Notes: generated by a model from the sequence alone, not told the origin. A DNA stretch of 64,000 bases from Planctomycetota bacterium (GCA_015075515.1 JABTUE010000004.1:310001-374000), one strand, 5' to 3'. Shown: positions 1-9,426, counted from the stretch's first letter. Numbers and translations are program-made.

Positions 1-1289
1 CCAAGTTCAACCGCGTGCTTGAGATCAACCCCGAAAGTTTCCGCGCGCGGCTGGGCGTGGCGCTTTTGCAGTTCCGGCGCCACGGCGACAGCATCCGCAA
101 AGCCGAAAGTCTGGACCAGGCCGTGCTGTGGCTGGAACAGGTGCGCGAAGACACCCGCCGCGCCCTGGACGGGGGCGCGGAAAAGGAAATGCGCACGCGC
201 GAGGCCGCGCGCAAGTACGCGATATTGATGTCCAACCGCGACAAGTACCTGAAGCTGGGCTACATCTTCCGTGACCCGAATTCGGTGCCGATGGACGAAA
301 AGGGCCGGCGCGAACAGGCCCAGTGGCTGGGCAAGCTGCCCGAAGGCGAAGAGGGCGTGGCGCTGATGGACCTGGGCATGGTGATTGAAGACCTGGAACA
401 GGGCGCCGAAGTCAGCGACCGCGACCGCAAGCGCGCGCTGGACGGCGCGGCGAACGTGGCCGACAGTTGGCGCGGGGTGCGGCGCTACTGGCGCATGCAC
501 GCGCTGAAGGACCTTCAGGCTTCGCGCGACCGTCTGCTTGCGATCCGCGCCGAATCAGTGGCGGCGAACAAGAGTAAAGAGGGCGACCGCGGGCCGCTGT
601 ACTTCTGGGTGGACCGCGACCTGACGTTTGTGTACCAGTCGCTGGGTGGGTTCTTTCTGGACATCGGGCTGGAACAGGCGCGGCTTCAGGCGATTGCCCA
701 GGGACGCCTGGACGACACGCTGGAACAGGAAGCCCGGCGCATCTACACATCCAAAGAGTTCAACACCTGGGAAAAGCAGGAATCGCGCCGCAACTACAAC
801 GACGCGCTGAAGTACACGGTCTCATTCATCCGCGCCCACCAGCGCTTTGAGCGTGAACGCGAACGCGCCAAGGAAAAGGCCAACTACGAAGACCTGACTG
901 AAAACCCGTTTCTGGTGGACCTGGTGCAGCGTTACCGCGCCACCATGGACGAACTGATCGCCGAAGAACGCGGCATGCGCGCCAGCATGATCCTTGAAGC
1001 CGCCGCCCTGTGCATTGACCCGCTGTTTCAGGTCAACGACCTTCAGCAGGCGCTGGTGTTCGCCCTGCAGTTGCAGGCCCTGGCGCCGCGCAACCCGGTG
1101 CACTACTTTGTGCGCGCCACGGCCTATTACACCGACGGCGACTTTGCCGCGGCCAAAAAGGAATACGCGGCGTTTCTGCGCGACAGTTCCGTGGCTGAAA
1201 ACGCCACGCAGCGCCGTGTGGCCCGCCAGCGCCTGATGGAGTGTGACGAAGAACTCCGCCGCGCCGGCGGCGCCGGCGGCAACGGCTGA
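1..1289 (+). CDS. TPR-like protein, 5' end cut by window
   Basis: The reading frame is open to the left edge, with its first whole codon at position 3, so this is the C-terminal part of a larger protein. The visible 425 or so residues are alpha-helical, charged and rich in Ala, Arg and Glu. The edge sequence KFNRVLEINPESFRARLG reads like a TPR helix pair, and a second TPR-like stretch (VHYFVRATAYYTDGDFAAAKKEY) lies near the C-terminus. I see no enzyme motif. TPR arrays usually serve protein-protein interaction. It ends 48 bp before argG, which has its own promoter-like box. Function is unknown. Confidence 0.75.
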   Translation, partial: KFNRVLEINPESFRARLGVALLQFRRHGDSIRKAESLDQAVLWLEQVREDTRRALDGGAEKEMRTREAARKYAILMSNRDKYLKLGYIFRDPNSVPMDEKGRREQAQWLGKLPEGEEGVALMDLGMVIEDLEQGAEVSDRDRKRALDGAANVADSWRGVRRYWRMHALKDLQASRDRLLAIRAESVAANKSKEGDRGPLYFWVDRDLTFVYQSLGGFFLDIGLEQARLQAIAQGRLDDTLEQEARRIYTSKEFNTWEKQESRRNYNDALKYTVSFIRAHQRFERERERAKEKANYEDLTENPFLVDLVQRYRATMDELIAEERGMRASMILEAAALCIDPLFQVNDLQQALVFALQLQALAPRNPVHYFVRATAYYTDGDFAAAKKEYAAFLRDSSVAENATQRRVARQRLMECDEELRRAGGAGGNG

Positions 1290-1323
1290 CCCGGTTCCGC
1301 TTTTACCCGCGCCCCTGCGCATG

Positions 1324-1329
1324 TATTGT
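1324..1329 (+). promoter_or_regulatory. Candidate -10 box (leaderless) for argG
   Basis: TATTGT lies eight bases before the argG ATG and there is no Shine-Dalgarno sequence between them. This spacing would start the transcript at or next to the start codon. The same arrangement recurs at several genes in this window. Confidence 0.4.
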
Positions 1330-1337
1330 CGCCGCCC

Positions 1338-2534
1338 ATGGAAAAGGTGGTTCTGGCCTATTCCGGCGGCGTGGACACCACGGCCGCCCTGCACTGGCTC
1401 AAGCGCACCCGCGGCTGCAAGGTCGTGGCGCTGGCGCTCAACATCGGCCAGGGCGGCGACTTTGACGAAATCGCCGAGCGCGCCATTGAAGCCGGCGCCG
1501 ACAGCGTGCACGCGATTGACCGCCGCCGCACGTTTCTCAAACAGTACTGCTTTCGCGCGCTGCGTGCTTCGGCGCGTTACCAGGGCGTGTACTACCTGTC
1601 GGCGGCGCTGTCGCGCCCGCTGATCGCCACCGAAATGGTCAGCCTGGCGCGCGAAGAAGGCGCCCGGGTCGTGGCCCACGGCGCGCCCTCGCGCGGCAAC
1701 GACCAGTTCCGGTTTGAGTGTTCTGTGGCCGCGCTGGACCCCGGCCTGCGCTGCATTGCCCCCATGCGCGAATGGGATCTGAAGACCCGCCAGCAGGTGC
1801 TTGACTATCTGGACCGCCACAAGCTGCTCAAGCCCGACGAAGCCGCCCGCACCCACAGCAGCGACCGCAACCTCTGGGGCACGCGCATCAGCGCCGGCGA
1901 ACTGGAAGACCCGCGCGAGCCGATACCGCCGCACGTCTACCAGATCACGGCCGCGCCCGAATCCGGCCCTGACCAGCCCGAAACCGTTGAGATCCGCTTT
2001 CACCAGGGCGAACCGGTCGCGCTCAACGGCGAAAAACTCGAGGCCGTCGAACTGGTGGAACGGCTGCAACAGATCGCCGGCCGTCATGGCGTGGGGCGCG
2101 ATGACACGGTCGAAGACCGCATTCTGGGCTTCAAAAGCCGCGAGGTCTACGAGGCCCCGGCCGCCCATGTGCTGCATACGGCGCACGGCGCGATGGAATC
2201 GCTCACGCTGGACCGCGAGATGATCGAGATCAAGCCGCTGCTGGCCCAGCGCTACGCCGCCGTGGTCTATGACAGCCAGTGGTTCACCAAGCTGCGCGAA
2301 AGTCTGGACGCCTATTTCCGCGAGGCCCAGGAATACGTCTCAGGCACCGTCAGCGTGCGTCTGTTCAAGGGCCACGTTCAGGTTGTGGGCCGCCACAGCG
2401 AGTTCAGCATCTATGACCGCGAGGCCGCCCGGCGCGAACAGGGCGGGATTCCGGAATCCAGTGTGGCCGGGTATCTGGAGCTGCGCCGGCTGAACCAGAT
2501 GAGCCACTCGTTCAAGCAGCGCCCCAAGATGTAG
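1338..2534 (+). CDS. argG: Argininosuccinate synthase
   Basis: ArgG joins citrulline and aspartate with ATP to give argininosuccinate, the penultimate step of arginine synthesis in the cytoplasm. The 398-residue length is normal for the family. The N-terminal PP-loop VLAYSGGVDTTAAL (residues 5-18) binds ATP; most ArgG proteins have SGGLDTS here, so this is a mild variant. Further family signatures are GNDQFRFE and the downstream domain with AYFREAQEYVSGTVSVRLFKG. I start at ATG 1338 because the protein then begins two residues before the PP-loop strand; TTG 1326 would add four residues. No other arginine genes are nearby, so it appears to be transcribed alone. Confidence 0.93.
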   Translation: MEKVVLAYSGGVDTTAALHWLKRTRGCKVVALALNIGQGGDFDEIAERAIEAGADSVHAIDRRRTFLKQYCFRALRASARYQGVYYLSAALSRPLIATEMVSLAREEGARVVAHGAPSRGNDQFRFECSVAALDPGLRCIAPMREWDLKTRQQVLDYLDRHKLLKPDEAARTHSSDRNLWGTRISAGELEDPREPIPPHVYQITAAPESGPDQPETVEIRFHQGEPVALNGEKLEAVELVERLQQIAGRHGVGRDDTVEDRILGFKSREVYEAPAAHVLHTAHGAMESLTLDREMIEIKPLLAQRYAAVVYDSQWFTKLRESLDAYFREAQEYVSGTVSVRLFKGHVQVVGRHSEFSIYDREAARREQGGIPESSVAGYLELRRLNQMSHSFKQRPKM

Positions 2535-2537
2535 CCG

Positions 2538-3422
2538 TTACTGGATCAGACCGCCGGCGGCCAGGGCCCGGAACAGCTCGGGCCCGATCGGCTGCAGGCT
2601 GCTGAGCTCAAACAGCACGATGCCGCTGGGGCGGCAGAAATCCAGCCAGTCGCGCCGGAAAGCCTCGACCATTTCGGCGTAACGCCGCACCGCGGCGCGA
2701 TCCACGGTAAGCGCGCTTTCCATGCCGGTTTCGGCGTCCACAAACGTGAACTCGCCGCGCAGGCCCGGTTCGGTTTCTTCGGGTGCCAGCACCAGAATCA
2801 GGTACACGTCGGTGCCCGCGGCGCGGCAGGCGCGCAGGGCGGCGCGCAGCTCGTCGCGGTCGTAACCGTCGGTGATCACAACCAGCGAGCGCCGTCGCGG
2901 CCCCTGCATGGCGCTGCGGCGCAGCGTCGCGCCCAGCGCGCCCTTGCCGTCGGGGATCAGGTCGTCCAGCACATGAAACACGCGCGCGATGTCGTTGCGG
3001 CCGGCCATGCGCACCGGTTCCAGCGGCTGTTCGCTGGCCACGCGCCACAGCACCGGAATGCCCTTGAGCAGCGCGATCTGGGTCAGGCAACAGCCCACGC
3101 GCGCGCCGGTGACGTATTTGCTGGGCTCGCCGAAATCCATGCTGGCGCTGGTGTCCATCACGACCTCCAGCGGCAGGGTTTCTTCGGCGGCGTACAGCCG
3201 GATCAGCAACTGGTCCAGCCGCGCCAGCGCGTGCCAGTCCAGCCGCCGCAGGTCGTCACCGAACACGTACTGGCGGTGGTCGGCGTACTCGGCGCTGCTG
3301 CCCTTGCGGCGCGAACGCTTTTCGCCGCGCAGCCCCGAAGACGTCAACGTGCGCACCGCCAGCTCAAACCGCGACAGCGATTCCAGCAGCGCGCCCTGAA
3401 ACACGTCCGAGACTTTCTCCAT
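2538..3422 (-). CDS. DUF58 family protein with vWA fold
   Basis: This 294-residue cytoplasmic protein belongs to the DUF58 family. The diagnostic block runs from about residue 42 to 70 (SSAEYADHRQY, then GDDLRRLDWHALAR), followed by a MIDAS metal-binding motif DTSAS at 90-94 that marks a von Willebrand factor A fold. In other bacteria DUF58 proteins are encoded next to MoxR AAA ATPases and are thought to act with them as chaperones for metal or substrate insertion. No moxR lies next to it here. It is divergent from mqnE. A GGGAG site sits upstream of the ATG. Confidence 0.85.
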   Translation of the reverse strand: MEKVSDVFQGALLESLSRFELAVRTLTSSGLRGEKRSRRKGSSAEYADHRQYVFGDDLRRLDWHALARLDQLLIRLYAAEETLPLEVVMDTSASMDFGEPSKYVTGARVGCCLTQIALLKGIPVLWRVASEQPLEPVRMAGRNDIARVFHVLDDLIPDGKGALGATLRRSAMQGPRRRSLVVITDGYDRDELRAALRACRAAGTDVYLILVLAPEETEPGLRGEFTFVDAETGMESALTVDRAAVRRYAEMVEAFRRDWLDFCRPSGIVLFELSSLQPIGPELFRALAAGGLIQ

Positions 3423-3509
3423 CGGCGCTGCTCCCGACCCGCGGCCATGCTAGCGGCGCCCTGCCGCCCCGGCGATGCCCCGCGCAGTGGCGGCGGGCGC
3501 CCGCGCTGC

Positions 3510-3515
3510 TATGCT
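3510..3515 (+). promoter_or_regulatory. Candidate -10 box for mqnE
   Basis: TATGCT, preceded by GC, lies 29 bases before the mqnE ATG in the 122-bp divergent gap. A GGAG site follows it at about 3529-3532. I see no clear -35 partner. Confidence 0.35.
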
Positions 3516-3544
3516 CTGGCGGGGCGACGGAGCCTGAACCGTTC

Positions 3545-4645
3545 ATGAACGCATTGCTGGCCCGAAGTGACGTTGCCGACATCCTGGCCAAGGTTGAATC
3601 CGGTTTGCGACTGGATGCCGCCGACGGCCTGCGCCTGTTCCGCACCGGCGACCTGGCCGCCCTGGGTTACGCCGCCAATCTGGTGCGCCAGCGCCGCCAC
3701 GGCGACATCACCACCTACATCGTCAACCGCTATCTCCACTACAGCAATGTCTGCTGGGATACCTGCAAGTTCTGCAGTTTCTACCGCAAGCCCGGCGAGC
3801 CCGGCAGCTTCACCAAATCGGTGGACGAAATCGCCCGCTGGGCCTCGCAATTTGCAGGCCAGAACGTGCAGGAGCTTCACATCGTGGGCGGCCTGCACCC
3901 CAGCCTGAAGTACCCGTACTACCTCGACATGCTGCGCGCGCTCAAGCAGACCCTGCCCGGTACGGCGCTCAAGGGCTTTACCGCCGTCGAGGTAGACTGG
4001 TTCTGCCGCATTGCCCGCAAGCCCGCGGCGGTGGTCATGCACGAACTGCACCAGGCCGGACTGGACAGCCTGACCGGCGGCGGCGCCGAGATTTTTGCCC
4101 CGCATGTGCGCAAACAGATCTGCCCCAACAAGATTGACGCCGCCCGCTATTTTGAAATCCACGGCATTGCCCACGAAATGGGCCTGAAGACCCAGGTGAC
4201 AATGCTGTACGGCCACATCGAGAGCGACGAAGACCGTGTGGATCACCTGCTGCGCGTGCGCGACCACCAGGACAGGACCGGCGGTTTTCAGGTGTTCATT
4301 CCGCTGGCCTATCACCCGGACAACAATGCCATGCGGGCGCGCCGTGCCACGGGCATGACGGACCTGAAGGTGTACGCCGTGTCGCGCCTGATGCTGGACA
4401 ACGTGCCGCACATCAAATGTTACTGGATCAGTGCCGGGCTGAAACTGGCCCAGGTCGCCCTCAGCTACGGCGTGGACGACCTCGACGGCCTGGTCTACGA
4501 ACACGAGCGCATCTTTCACGACGCCGGATCGGGCGCGCCCCAGCAGGTCCGCGAAGAAGACCTGCGCCGCCTGATCATGGAGGCCGGCCGCGTGCCCTGC
4601 CGGCGTGATTCAACCTATCGCCTGCTGGAAACTCTGGCGGCCTGA
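3545..4645 (+). CDS. mqnE: Aminofutalosine synthase MqnE (radical SAM)
   Basis: MqnE adds the S-adenosylmethionine adenosyl radical to the chorismate-derived enol ether, giving aminofutalosine, an early step of the futalosine route to menaquinone. The radical SAM cluster motif CX3CX2C is at C70, C74 and C77 (NVCWDTCKFCSF). The GGLHP, GGGAEIF, TMLYGHIE and RTGGFQVFIPLAYHP segments are characteristic of MqnE rather than of its relative MqnC. The 366-residue length is typical. GGAG precedes the ATG at good spacing. Other mqn genes must lie outside this window. It implies a menaquinone-based respiratory chain. Confidence 0.88.
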   Translation: MNALLARSDVADILAKVESGLRLDAADGLRLFRTGDLAALGYAANLVRQRRHGDITTYIVNRYLHYSNVCWDTCKFCSFYRKPGEPGSFTKSVDEIARWASQFAGQNVQELHIVGGLHPSLKYPYYLDMLRALKQTLPGTALKGFTAVEVDWFCRIARKPAAVVMHELHQAGLDSLTGGGAEIFAPHVRKQICPNKIDAARYFEIHGIAHEMGLKTQVTMLYGHIESDEDRVDHLLRVRDHQDRTGGFQVFIPLAYHPDNNAMRARRATGMTDLKVYAVSRLMLDNVPHIKCYWISAGLKLAQVALSYGVDDLDGLVYEHERIFHDAGSGAPQQVREEDLRRLIMEAGRVPCRRDSTYRLLETLAA

Positions 4646-4657
4646 GGATCAACGACC

Positions 4658-6541
4658 ATGAAGATCGCCTGGATAGTGTCTGCCCTGCTGTTGTGCGCCG
4701 CGCCGGTGTTCGGCCAGAACGACTCGGCCAGGCCCGCTGAAAAGCCCGCTGAAAAGCCCGCCGAAGCCGAGGCGCCAACGTCGCTGGGCATCAGCGCCGA
4801 AATCGCCCCGTTCATCCGCAAGCTGTACCCTGAAATTGACCCCGCTGGCGAACATGACGTGTTTGCGCTCAAGAACTACACCGACCCGGCGCGACGTCAC
4901 GCCTACACCGACCAGATGACGCGGCTGCTGCTGGTCTATATCCAGCGGCTTGATCTGGGTTCAACGCTGTCCAAGGTCTTTGACCAGTATTCGCGCGGCA
5001 AGCACGGTGGCCAGCCCACGTTCAAGGTGCTGCACGCGGTGCAGTTGCTGCATTACCCGCCGGGCGTGAACAACTGGCAGGAGGCCGAAAAGCTGCTGCG
5101 CGAGGCCGCCGCCCAGGCGCCCGATTACGCCTACGCCTGGTATCTGGTGGCGCAGATCGAACTGGGCAAGCTTTCGGCGGGCATGGTTTCCAGCCCGGCA
5201 TCCGTCACGGCCGCCGTGGACGCGGCGCTGAAGATCAAGCCCGACTTCGTGGGCGCGGTGCTGATCAAGGCCGAACTGATGCTCAAGTCGCGCCCGCCCA
5301 AAGAGGCTGAGGCGCTGAAGCTGATCGAGCCGCACCTGGCCAAAGTGCCCGATTCGCCGACGGATCTTGAGGGCGCCCTGCGCATTTACGGCGCCGCCGC
5401 CACGCGCGACGCGATGCTGAAGCAGATTGAGGAAATCGCCAAACGCCCCGGTCTGGGCAAGCAGCACCGCTACACCTGCTTCACGCTGGCGGCCACGGCC
5501 TGCAACCAGGTCAAGAACTTTGACGGCGCGCTTGAGTGGATGGAAAAGGCCCGCGCCGCCATTGATATTGAGGTTGACCCCGACGCCATGGTGCGTTCGG
5601 CCCGCGCGGTGGGGGACATCTGGGGCATGAAGGCCGCGCGGATCGTTGAAAAAGACCCGCGTCTTCAGGGCGAAAGCCGCGCCCAGTTCGACGCCTGTGT
5701 GGCCGAGGCCCGCCGCTATTTTCTGGAAGCCGTCGAGCTTGAACGCAAGCACATGCCGATTGAACTGCGCGGGCGCGAGGCCATGGCCTATGGCGTGTTT
5801 CTGTACAACAACAACTATCTGGAAGACGCGCTGTTGTGGCTGAACGACTATCTGGCCAAAACGGACCTGCCGGCGAACATCCGCAACTCGCTGGAAAGCC
5901 TGCAACTGCGCATCCGCACGCTGATTGACCCCAACGAGGAAATCCAGGTCGAACAATACGAAGACCTGCGCGACCGCCGCGAGGACACCGCGCTGCTGCT
6001 GGCGCTGCAGGGCGCGATTGCCAACCTGGAAACCCGCGGCATTCACTTCAAGACCGAGCGCGCGCTGCGGTTCTTTCTGGGCGAACTCAAACACAAGGAT
6101 CGCCGCATTGTCGAACTGTGCGCGCGTCTGGGCGCCGACACGGCCCGCACCGCCGGCGGCGAAAGCATTGCCGAGGCCGGCAAGGCCCTGGCCGACCGCT
6201 TTGAGCAGGAAATCGAATGCAAGAGCGCCGAACAGGCGTCGCTGCAGATCGCCCTGTGCAAGGCGATTCTGCTGACCGACGAACGCGGCACCGGCCATGC
6301 CCCAAGCCAGGCGCGGGCCGCGCGGCATCTCAAGAAACTGGTGGACGCCCTGCCTGAAAACAGTGTGGGCATTGAACTGGGCAAGGTTGTGGCCGTGTTC
6401 ACCAACCGCGAATTCCAGTCCGCAATCAAGGACGCGCCCCGTGTTCCCAGCAGCCTGCAGCGCAACCGCCGCGATGCCGTCAGCGAATGGCTGGGCAAGC
6501 TGGCCGAGACGCTGGAAAAGCCCCCCGAAAAGGAAGGCTAG
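4658..6541 (+). CDS. Secreted helical-repeat (TPR-like) protein
   Basis: The 627-residue protein starts with a signal peptide (about residues 1-20, ending PVFGQ), then a repetitive Pro-Ala-Glu-Lys stretch at about 24-38 and a long alpha-helical body. Segments such as WQEAEKLLREAAAQAPDYAYAWYLVAQIELGK and YFLEAVELERKHMPIELRGREAMAYGVFLYNNNYLEDALLWLNDYLAK look like degenerate TPR units. It is probably exported and acts as a scaffold. GAGGA precedes the ATG, 12 bp after mqnE, so the two may be co-transcribed. Its stop overlaps the convergent Nudix gene by 4 bp. No catalytic motif is visible. Confidence 0.8.
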   Translation: MKIAWIVSALLLCAAPVFGQNDSARPAEKPAEKPAEAEAPTSLGISAEIAPFIRKLYPEIDPAGEHDVFALKNYTDPARRHAYTDQMTRLLLVYIQRLDLGSTLSKVFDQYSRGKHGGQPTFKVLHAVQLLHYPPGVNNWQEAEKLLREAAAQAPDYAYAWYLVAQIELGKLSAGMVSSPASVTAAVDAALKIKPDFVGAVLIKAELMLKSRPPKEAEALKLIEPHLAKVPDSPTDLEGALRIYGAAATRDAMLKQIEEIAKRPGLGKQHRYTCFTLAATACNQVKNFDGALEWMEKARAAIDIEVDPDAMVRSARAVGDIWGMKAARIVEKDPRLQGESRAQFDACVAEARRYFLEAVELERKHMPIELRGREAMAYGVFLYNNNYLEDALLWLNDYLAKTDLPANIRNSLESLQLRIRTLIDPNEEIQVEQYEDLRDRREDTALLLALQGAIANLETRGIHFKTERALRFFLGELKHKDRRIVELCARLGADTARTAGGESIAEAGKALADRFEQEIECKSAEQASLQIALCKAILLTDERGTGHAPSQARAARHLKKLVDALPENSVGIELGKVVAVFTNREFQSAIKDAPRVPSSLQRNRRDAVSEWLGKLAETLEKPPEKEG

Positions 6542-6966
6542 AGCCTGGTCTTGCGCAGGTGTGCGTCGGCGGCCTTCAGCGCGTCGCGCAGCGCGGGAAA
6601 CGCCAGCTTCTGCAACGCTTCGTCCAGCGTGAACCAGCCGGCCTCGCTGTGTTCGTCGCTCAGGGTGAACTCCGGGCCTGGCGCCAGCGCCAGAAAGTAG
6701 TGCACGACCTTGTGGTAGTTGCCGCGGGCGCGGGCCTTTACGTCGTATTCGTTGCGCACGTGAAAACCGTCCACCACGCGCAGGTCGCGCAAACCGGTTT
6801 CTTCTGCGGTTTCGCGCCGGGCGGTGGCCAGTTCGTCCTCGCCGGGGTCGGCGTGCCCCTTGGGAAAGCCCCAGCCGCCGTGGCGCGCGCTGCGCAGCAG
6901 CAGCCAGCGCGGGCCGGTTTTGTCCACGTGGGCCAGAATAAAGCCGCTGGCGCTGAGCGTCTTCAT
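6538..6966 (-). CDS. Nudix hydrolase (Ap4A hydrolase-like)
   Basis: This is a 142-residue Nudix protein. The box G-X5-E-X7-REUXEEXG is complete (G37, E43, R51, E52, E55, E56, G58) and would hold the Mg ions for cleaving nucleoside diphosphate-linked compounds. The upstream WGFPKGHADPGE context resembles bacterial diadenosine tetraphosphate or dinucleoside polyphosphate hydrolases, but the substrate cannot be settled from sequence. Its ATG overlaps the stop of the preceding minus-strand gene as ATGA, so the two genes are translationally coupled. Confidence 0.85.
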   Translation of the reverse strand: MKTLSASGFILAHVDKTGPRWLLLRSARHGGWGFPKGHADPGEDELATARRETAEETGLRDLRVVDGFHVRNEYDVKARARGNYHKVVHYFLALAPGPEFTLSDEHSEAGWFTLDEALQKLAFPALRDALKAADAHLRKTRL

Positions 6967-7889
6967 CAGGGCTCCTCGTCAATCCACCAGCGCCCGCCCG
7001 CGCGCAGTGCCGAAAGCAGAATTGCCCTGGGGCGGTTGTCGGCGCCGCGCACTTCCAGCACCACCGTGGCGCGCGCGCCGGGCTCGGTTACGTGCACGGT
7101 TGCCACACGCCACAGGCGCGCTTTGGCGGCCTGTGCGTCAAAGCGCGGGCGGGCTGATTCACGCCTTGCGTCCGGCGCGTGGCACAGCATGAACGCGCCC
7201 CAGTCACCCCGGTTCAGCGCCCGTGCCAGCACCTCGGCCAGTTCGCGCGGCGTACCCAGTTCGGCCCCGGCGCCGCGTTCTTCTTCCAGACGCGCCAGCA
7301 GTTCGCCCCGCTTCTTGCGCAGCGCCGCGCCCAGCGCCGCCAGTTCTTCCTCTTTCTGGCGCAATGCCTCCAGTTGGGCGTCCAATTCGGCCAGTTGCCC
7401 GGCCGTGCTGCGCGGCGCCTCGACCGGGTTTTCGCCGGGTTTGGCGTCCAGCGGCACGATCGCGTACCAGCGCCAGTTGCCGCCGCCGGCGGGCCGCTTC
7501 AGCCGCACCTCAAAGCGGCTTTCGCCCTGCGCGCCCAGCGCGATTTCCAGTGTCGCGTCGTCGCCGCGCGGTTCGGGCGCGGCCACAATCCGTGCCTGCT
7601 GTTCCCGCCAGCGTCGGGCGAACTCGTCGCTGGCCAGCAGCACCAGCCACTGTTCGCGCAGTTCCTTGCGCTCGGCCGGCGGAATTGCCCGGCCCTCGGC
7701 GGTTTCGCGATCCGCCGCCCAGGCTTCAAAATCAAAGGCCGCTTCAATCGCGGCGCTGCGCTGCTCGGGCGTCAGGGCCGCGCGGTTCAGCACCGCGTCC
7801 AGAAACGTTTCAAAGCTCTGGCGCGGCGTGGGCGACTGGGCGGCAAGCGCCCCGCAGAACGCACAGATCAGGCAAAGCCAGCGCATCAT
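6966..7889 (-). CDS. Secreted protein of unknown function
   Basis: The predicted 307-residue protein begins with a signal peptide (MMRWLCLICAFCGALAAQ). Residues after it (TPRQSFETFLDAVLN...) resemble the helical start of proteins that count or buffer stress inputs, followed by a mixed region and a coiled-coil around LDAQLEALRQKEEELAALGAALRKKRGELLARLEEE. The last 90 residues repeat the opening style (LAEVLARALNRGDWGAFMLCHAPD), suggesting two related domains of the SnoaL/NTF2 sort. That is a guess. I chose the ATG at 7889 because the upstream extension lacks the signal peptide start. It is coupled to the Nudix gene by a 1-base stop-start overlap. Confidence 0.7.
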   Translation of the reverse strand: MMRWLCLICAFCGALAAQSPTPRQSFETFLDAVLNRAALTPEQRSAAIEAAFDFEAWAADRETAEGRAIPPAERKELREQWLVLLASDEFARRWREQQARIVAAPEPRGDDATLEIALGAQGESRFEVRLKRPAGGGNWRWYAIVPLDAKPGENPVEAPRSTAGQLAELDAQLEALRQKEEELAALGAALRKKRGELLARLEEERGAGAELGTPRELAEVLARALNRGDWGAFMLCHAPDARRESARPRFDAQAAKARLWRVATVHVTEPGARATVVLEVRGADNRPRAILLSALRAGGRWWIDEEP

Positions 7890-7948
7890 GGGGTATCGGC
7901 CCTCGGCAAGGTGTGGTAGCTTGGATTGGCCGTGCGGGACGGTCAACC

Positions 7949-8281
7949 ATGCTGCTTTCAACCACCAGCGAACTCGAAGGCTTTGTCATCACCAACTACC
8001 TGGGCGTGGTGGCCGGCGAGGCCGCGGTGGCGCCGGTGGAACTGCGCGACTTTGCCCGGTTTATCCACCGCGAGGGCGGCGGGCGGCACCCCGAGTTTGA
8101 AAAGCTGATCCGCGAAACGCGCCAGATTGCGCTGCTGAGCCTGGAAAGCGAAGCCCGCGAACTGGGCGCCGATGCCGTGATCGGCATTGACTTTCAGTAC
8201 GCCCACATGGCCACCGACGGTCTGATTATGATCACCGTCAGCGGCACGGCCGTGGCCACCCTGGACAAGCGCAAGCTGTAA
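7949..8281 (+). CDS. YbjQ/UPF0145 family protein
   Basis: The 110-residue protein matches the YbjQ (UPF0145, heavy-metal-binding-domain-like) family. The family pattern is visible in LLSTTSELEGFVITNYLGVVAGE at the start, and in ELGADAVIGIDFQY and TDGLIMITVSGTAV at the end. Homologues form pentameric beta-rich assemblies of uncertain role; a metal-binding role has been suggested but not shown. The ATG at 7949 begins exactly at the family N-terminus and is preceded by a weak GGGACGG site. It lies 11 bp before miaA and probably shares its transcript. Confidence 0.85.
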   Translation: MLLSTTSELEGFVITNYLGVVAGEAAVAPVELRDFARFIHREGGGRHPEFEKLIRETRQIALLSLESEARELGADAVIGIDFQYAHMATDGLIMITVSGTAVATLDKRKL

Positions 8282-8292
8282 CCTGCCCGCCG

Positions 8293-9276
8293 ATGTCGCA
8301 CTCTCATGGCCCCAACCCCAACGCCAGGCACCCTGTGCTGGTGATTCTGGGCCCGACGGCCAGCGGCAAGTCGCGCCTGGCCCTGGCCGTGGCGCGCCGC
8401 GCCGGGGGCGAAATCATCAGCGTGGACGCGCTGAAGGTGTACCGGGGAATGAACGCCGGCACTGCCAAGCCCGACGCCGCCCAGCGCGCCGAAATTCCGC
8501 ACCACGGCATTGACCTGGTCGAGCCCCACGAGGAATTTTCCGTCGCGCGGTTTCTGGACTGGGTCGAGCCCGTGCTGGCCGACGTGGCCGCGCGCGGCAG
8601 GCTGCCGATTCTTGACACCACGGCGCCGTATTACCTGAAGGCCCTTGTCTACGGCATTGCCCGCGGGCCGCGGCCCCAGCCTGCCTTTCGCGACGAAATG
8701 GAAAAGCGCCCGCTTGCGGAACTGTTCGCGGCGCTGGTCGGCATTGACCCGGTGGCGGCGGCGCGCATCGGCCCCAACGACCGCAAGCGCCTGATCCGCG
8801 CGCTTGAAATCGCCCAGTTCAGCGACGCCAAGCCCAGCGACGCCCCGCGCTGGGCCGAGCCACGCGGCGATTACCGCTGGGTGTTCACCGGCATCTCTTG
8901 GCCGCGCGAACTGCTGAACCAGCGTGTCGAGGCCAGGGCGCGCCAGATGTTCGCCTCGGGCTGGCTGGATGAAGTGCGACGGATCCGCCAGCAGGGCGGC
9001 TTTTCGCGCACCGCCGGTCTGGCGCACGGCTATCGCCGGCTGCAGCAGTACCTGGACGGGGCACTGACACTGGCCGAGGCCGAGGCCCAGACAATCGCCG
9101 ACGTGCGGCAGTTCGCCCGCAAGAGCATGACCTTCTTTCGCGGCTTTCCGCGCGTGCAGTGGCTGGAAGTCACCAGCGAGGAAGAAATAGACCGCGCGGC
9201 CATGTACCTGAGCCATGAACTGAAGGAAATGCTGGCCGAGGTGGGCATCAGCCGCAAACCGGTTGACCTGCCCTGA
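8293..9276 (+). CDS. miaA: tRNA dimethylallyltransferase
   Basis: MiaA transfers the dimethylallyl group to N6 of A37 in tRNAs that read UNN codons. The P-loop GPTASGKS occupies residues 20-27, and DALKVYRGMNAGTAKP (about 39-54) is the family's substrate motif; the usual form is DSxQVY, so Lys replaces the common Gln. HHGIDLVEP, the DTTAPYYLKAL segment (usually GGTxxYxxAL) and the C-terminal RQFARKSMTFFR region complete the match. Length (327) is normal. It follows the YbjQ gene closely. The changed motifs suggest a divergent lineage rather than loss of function. Confidence 0.92.
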   Translation: MSHSHGPNPNARHPVLVILGPTASGKSRLALAVARRAGGEIISVDALKVYRGMNAGTAKPDAAQRAEIPHHGIDLVEPHEEFSVARFLDWVEPVLADVAARGRLPILDTTAPYYLKALVYGIARGPRPQPAFRDEMEKRPLAELFAALVGIDPVAAARIGPNDRKRLIRALEIAQFSDAKPSDAPRWAEPRGDYRWVFTGISWPRELLNQRVEARARQMFASGWLDEVRRIRQQGGFSRTAGLAHGYRRLQQYLDGALTLAEAEAQTIADVRQFARKSMTFFRGFPRVQWLEVTSEEEIDRAAMYLSHELKEMLAEVGISRKPVDLP

Positions 9277-9426
9277 TGTGCAGAACTTTTGGAAAGAGTG
9301 GATAACCGCCCAAGTCGCGGCCACTAACGCACCTTCGGCAATGTGTGAAGATAGTGTCAGGAAACATCGTTGCATTCGTCCCCGCCGCCGGGTACCTGAG
9401 TACATCCGCACACACGGGGGCCAGCC

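Noticed and set aside
822..2186. A 454-codon open frame opposite argG and the first gene
   Set aside because: It is antisense to two well-supported genes and rich in His, Gln and Arg, as expected of shadow frames in GC-rich DNA.
4961..6982. 673-codon open minus-strand frame
   Set aside because: It crosses two supported genes (the repeat protein and the Nudix gene) in an antisense or shifted frame and carries no domain.
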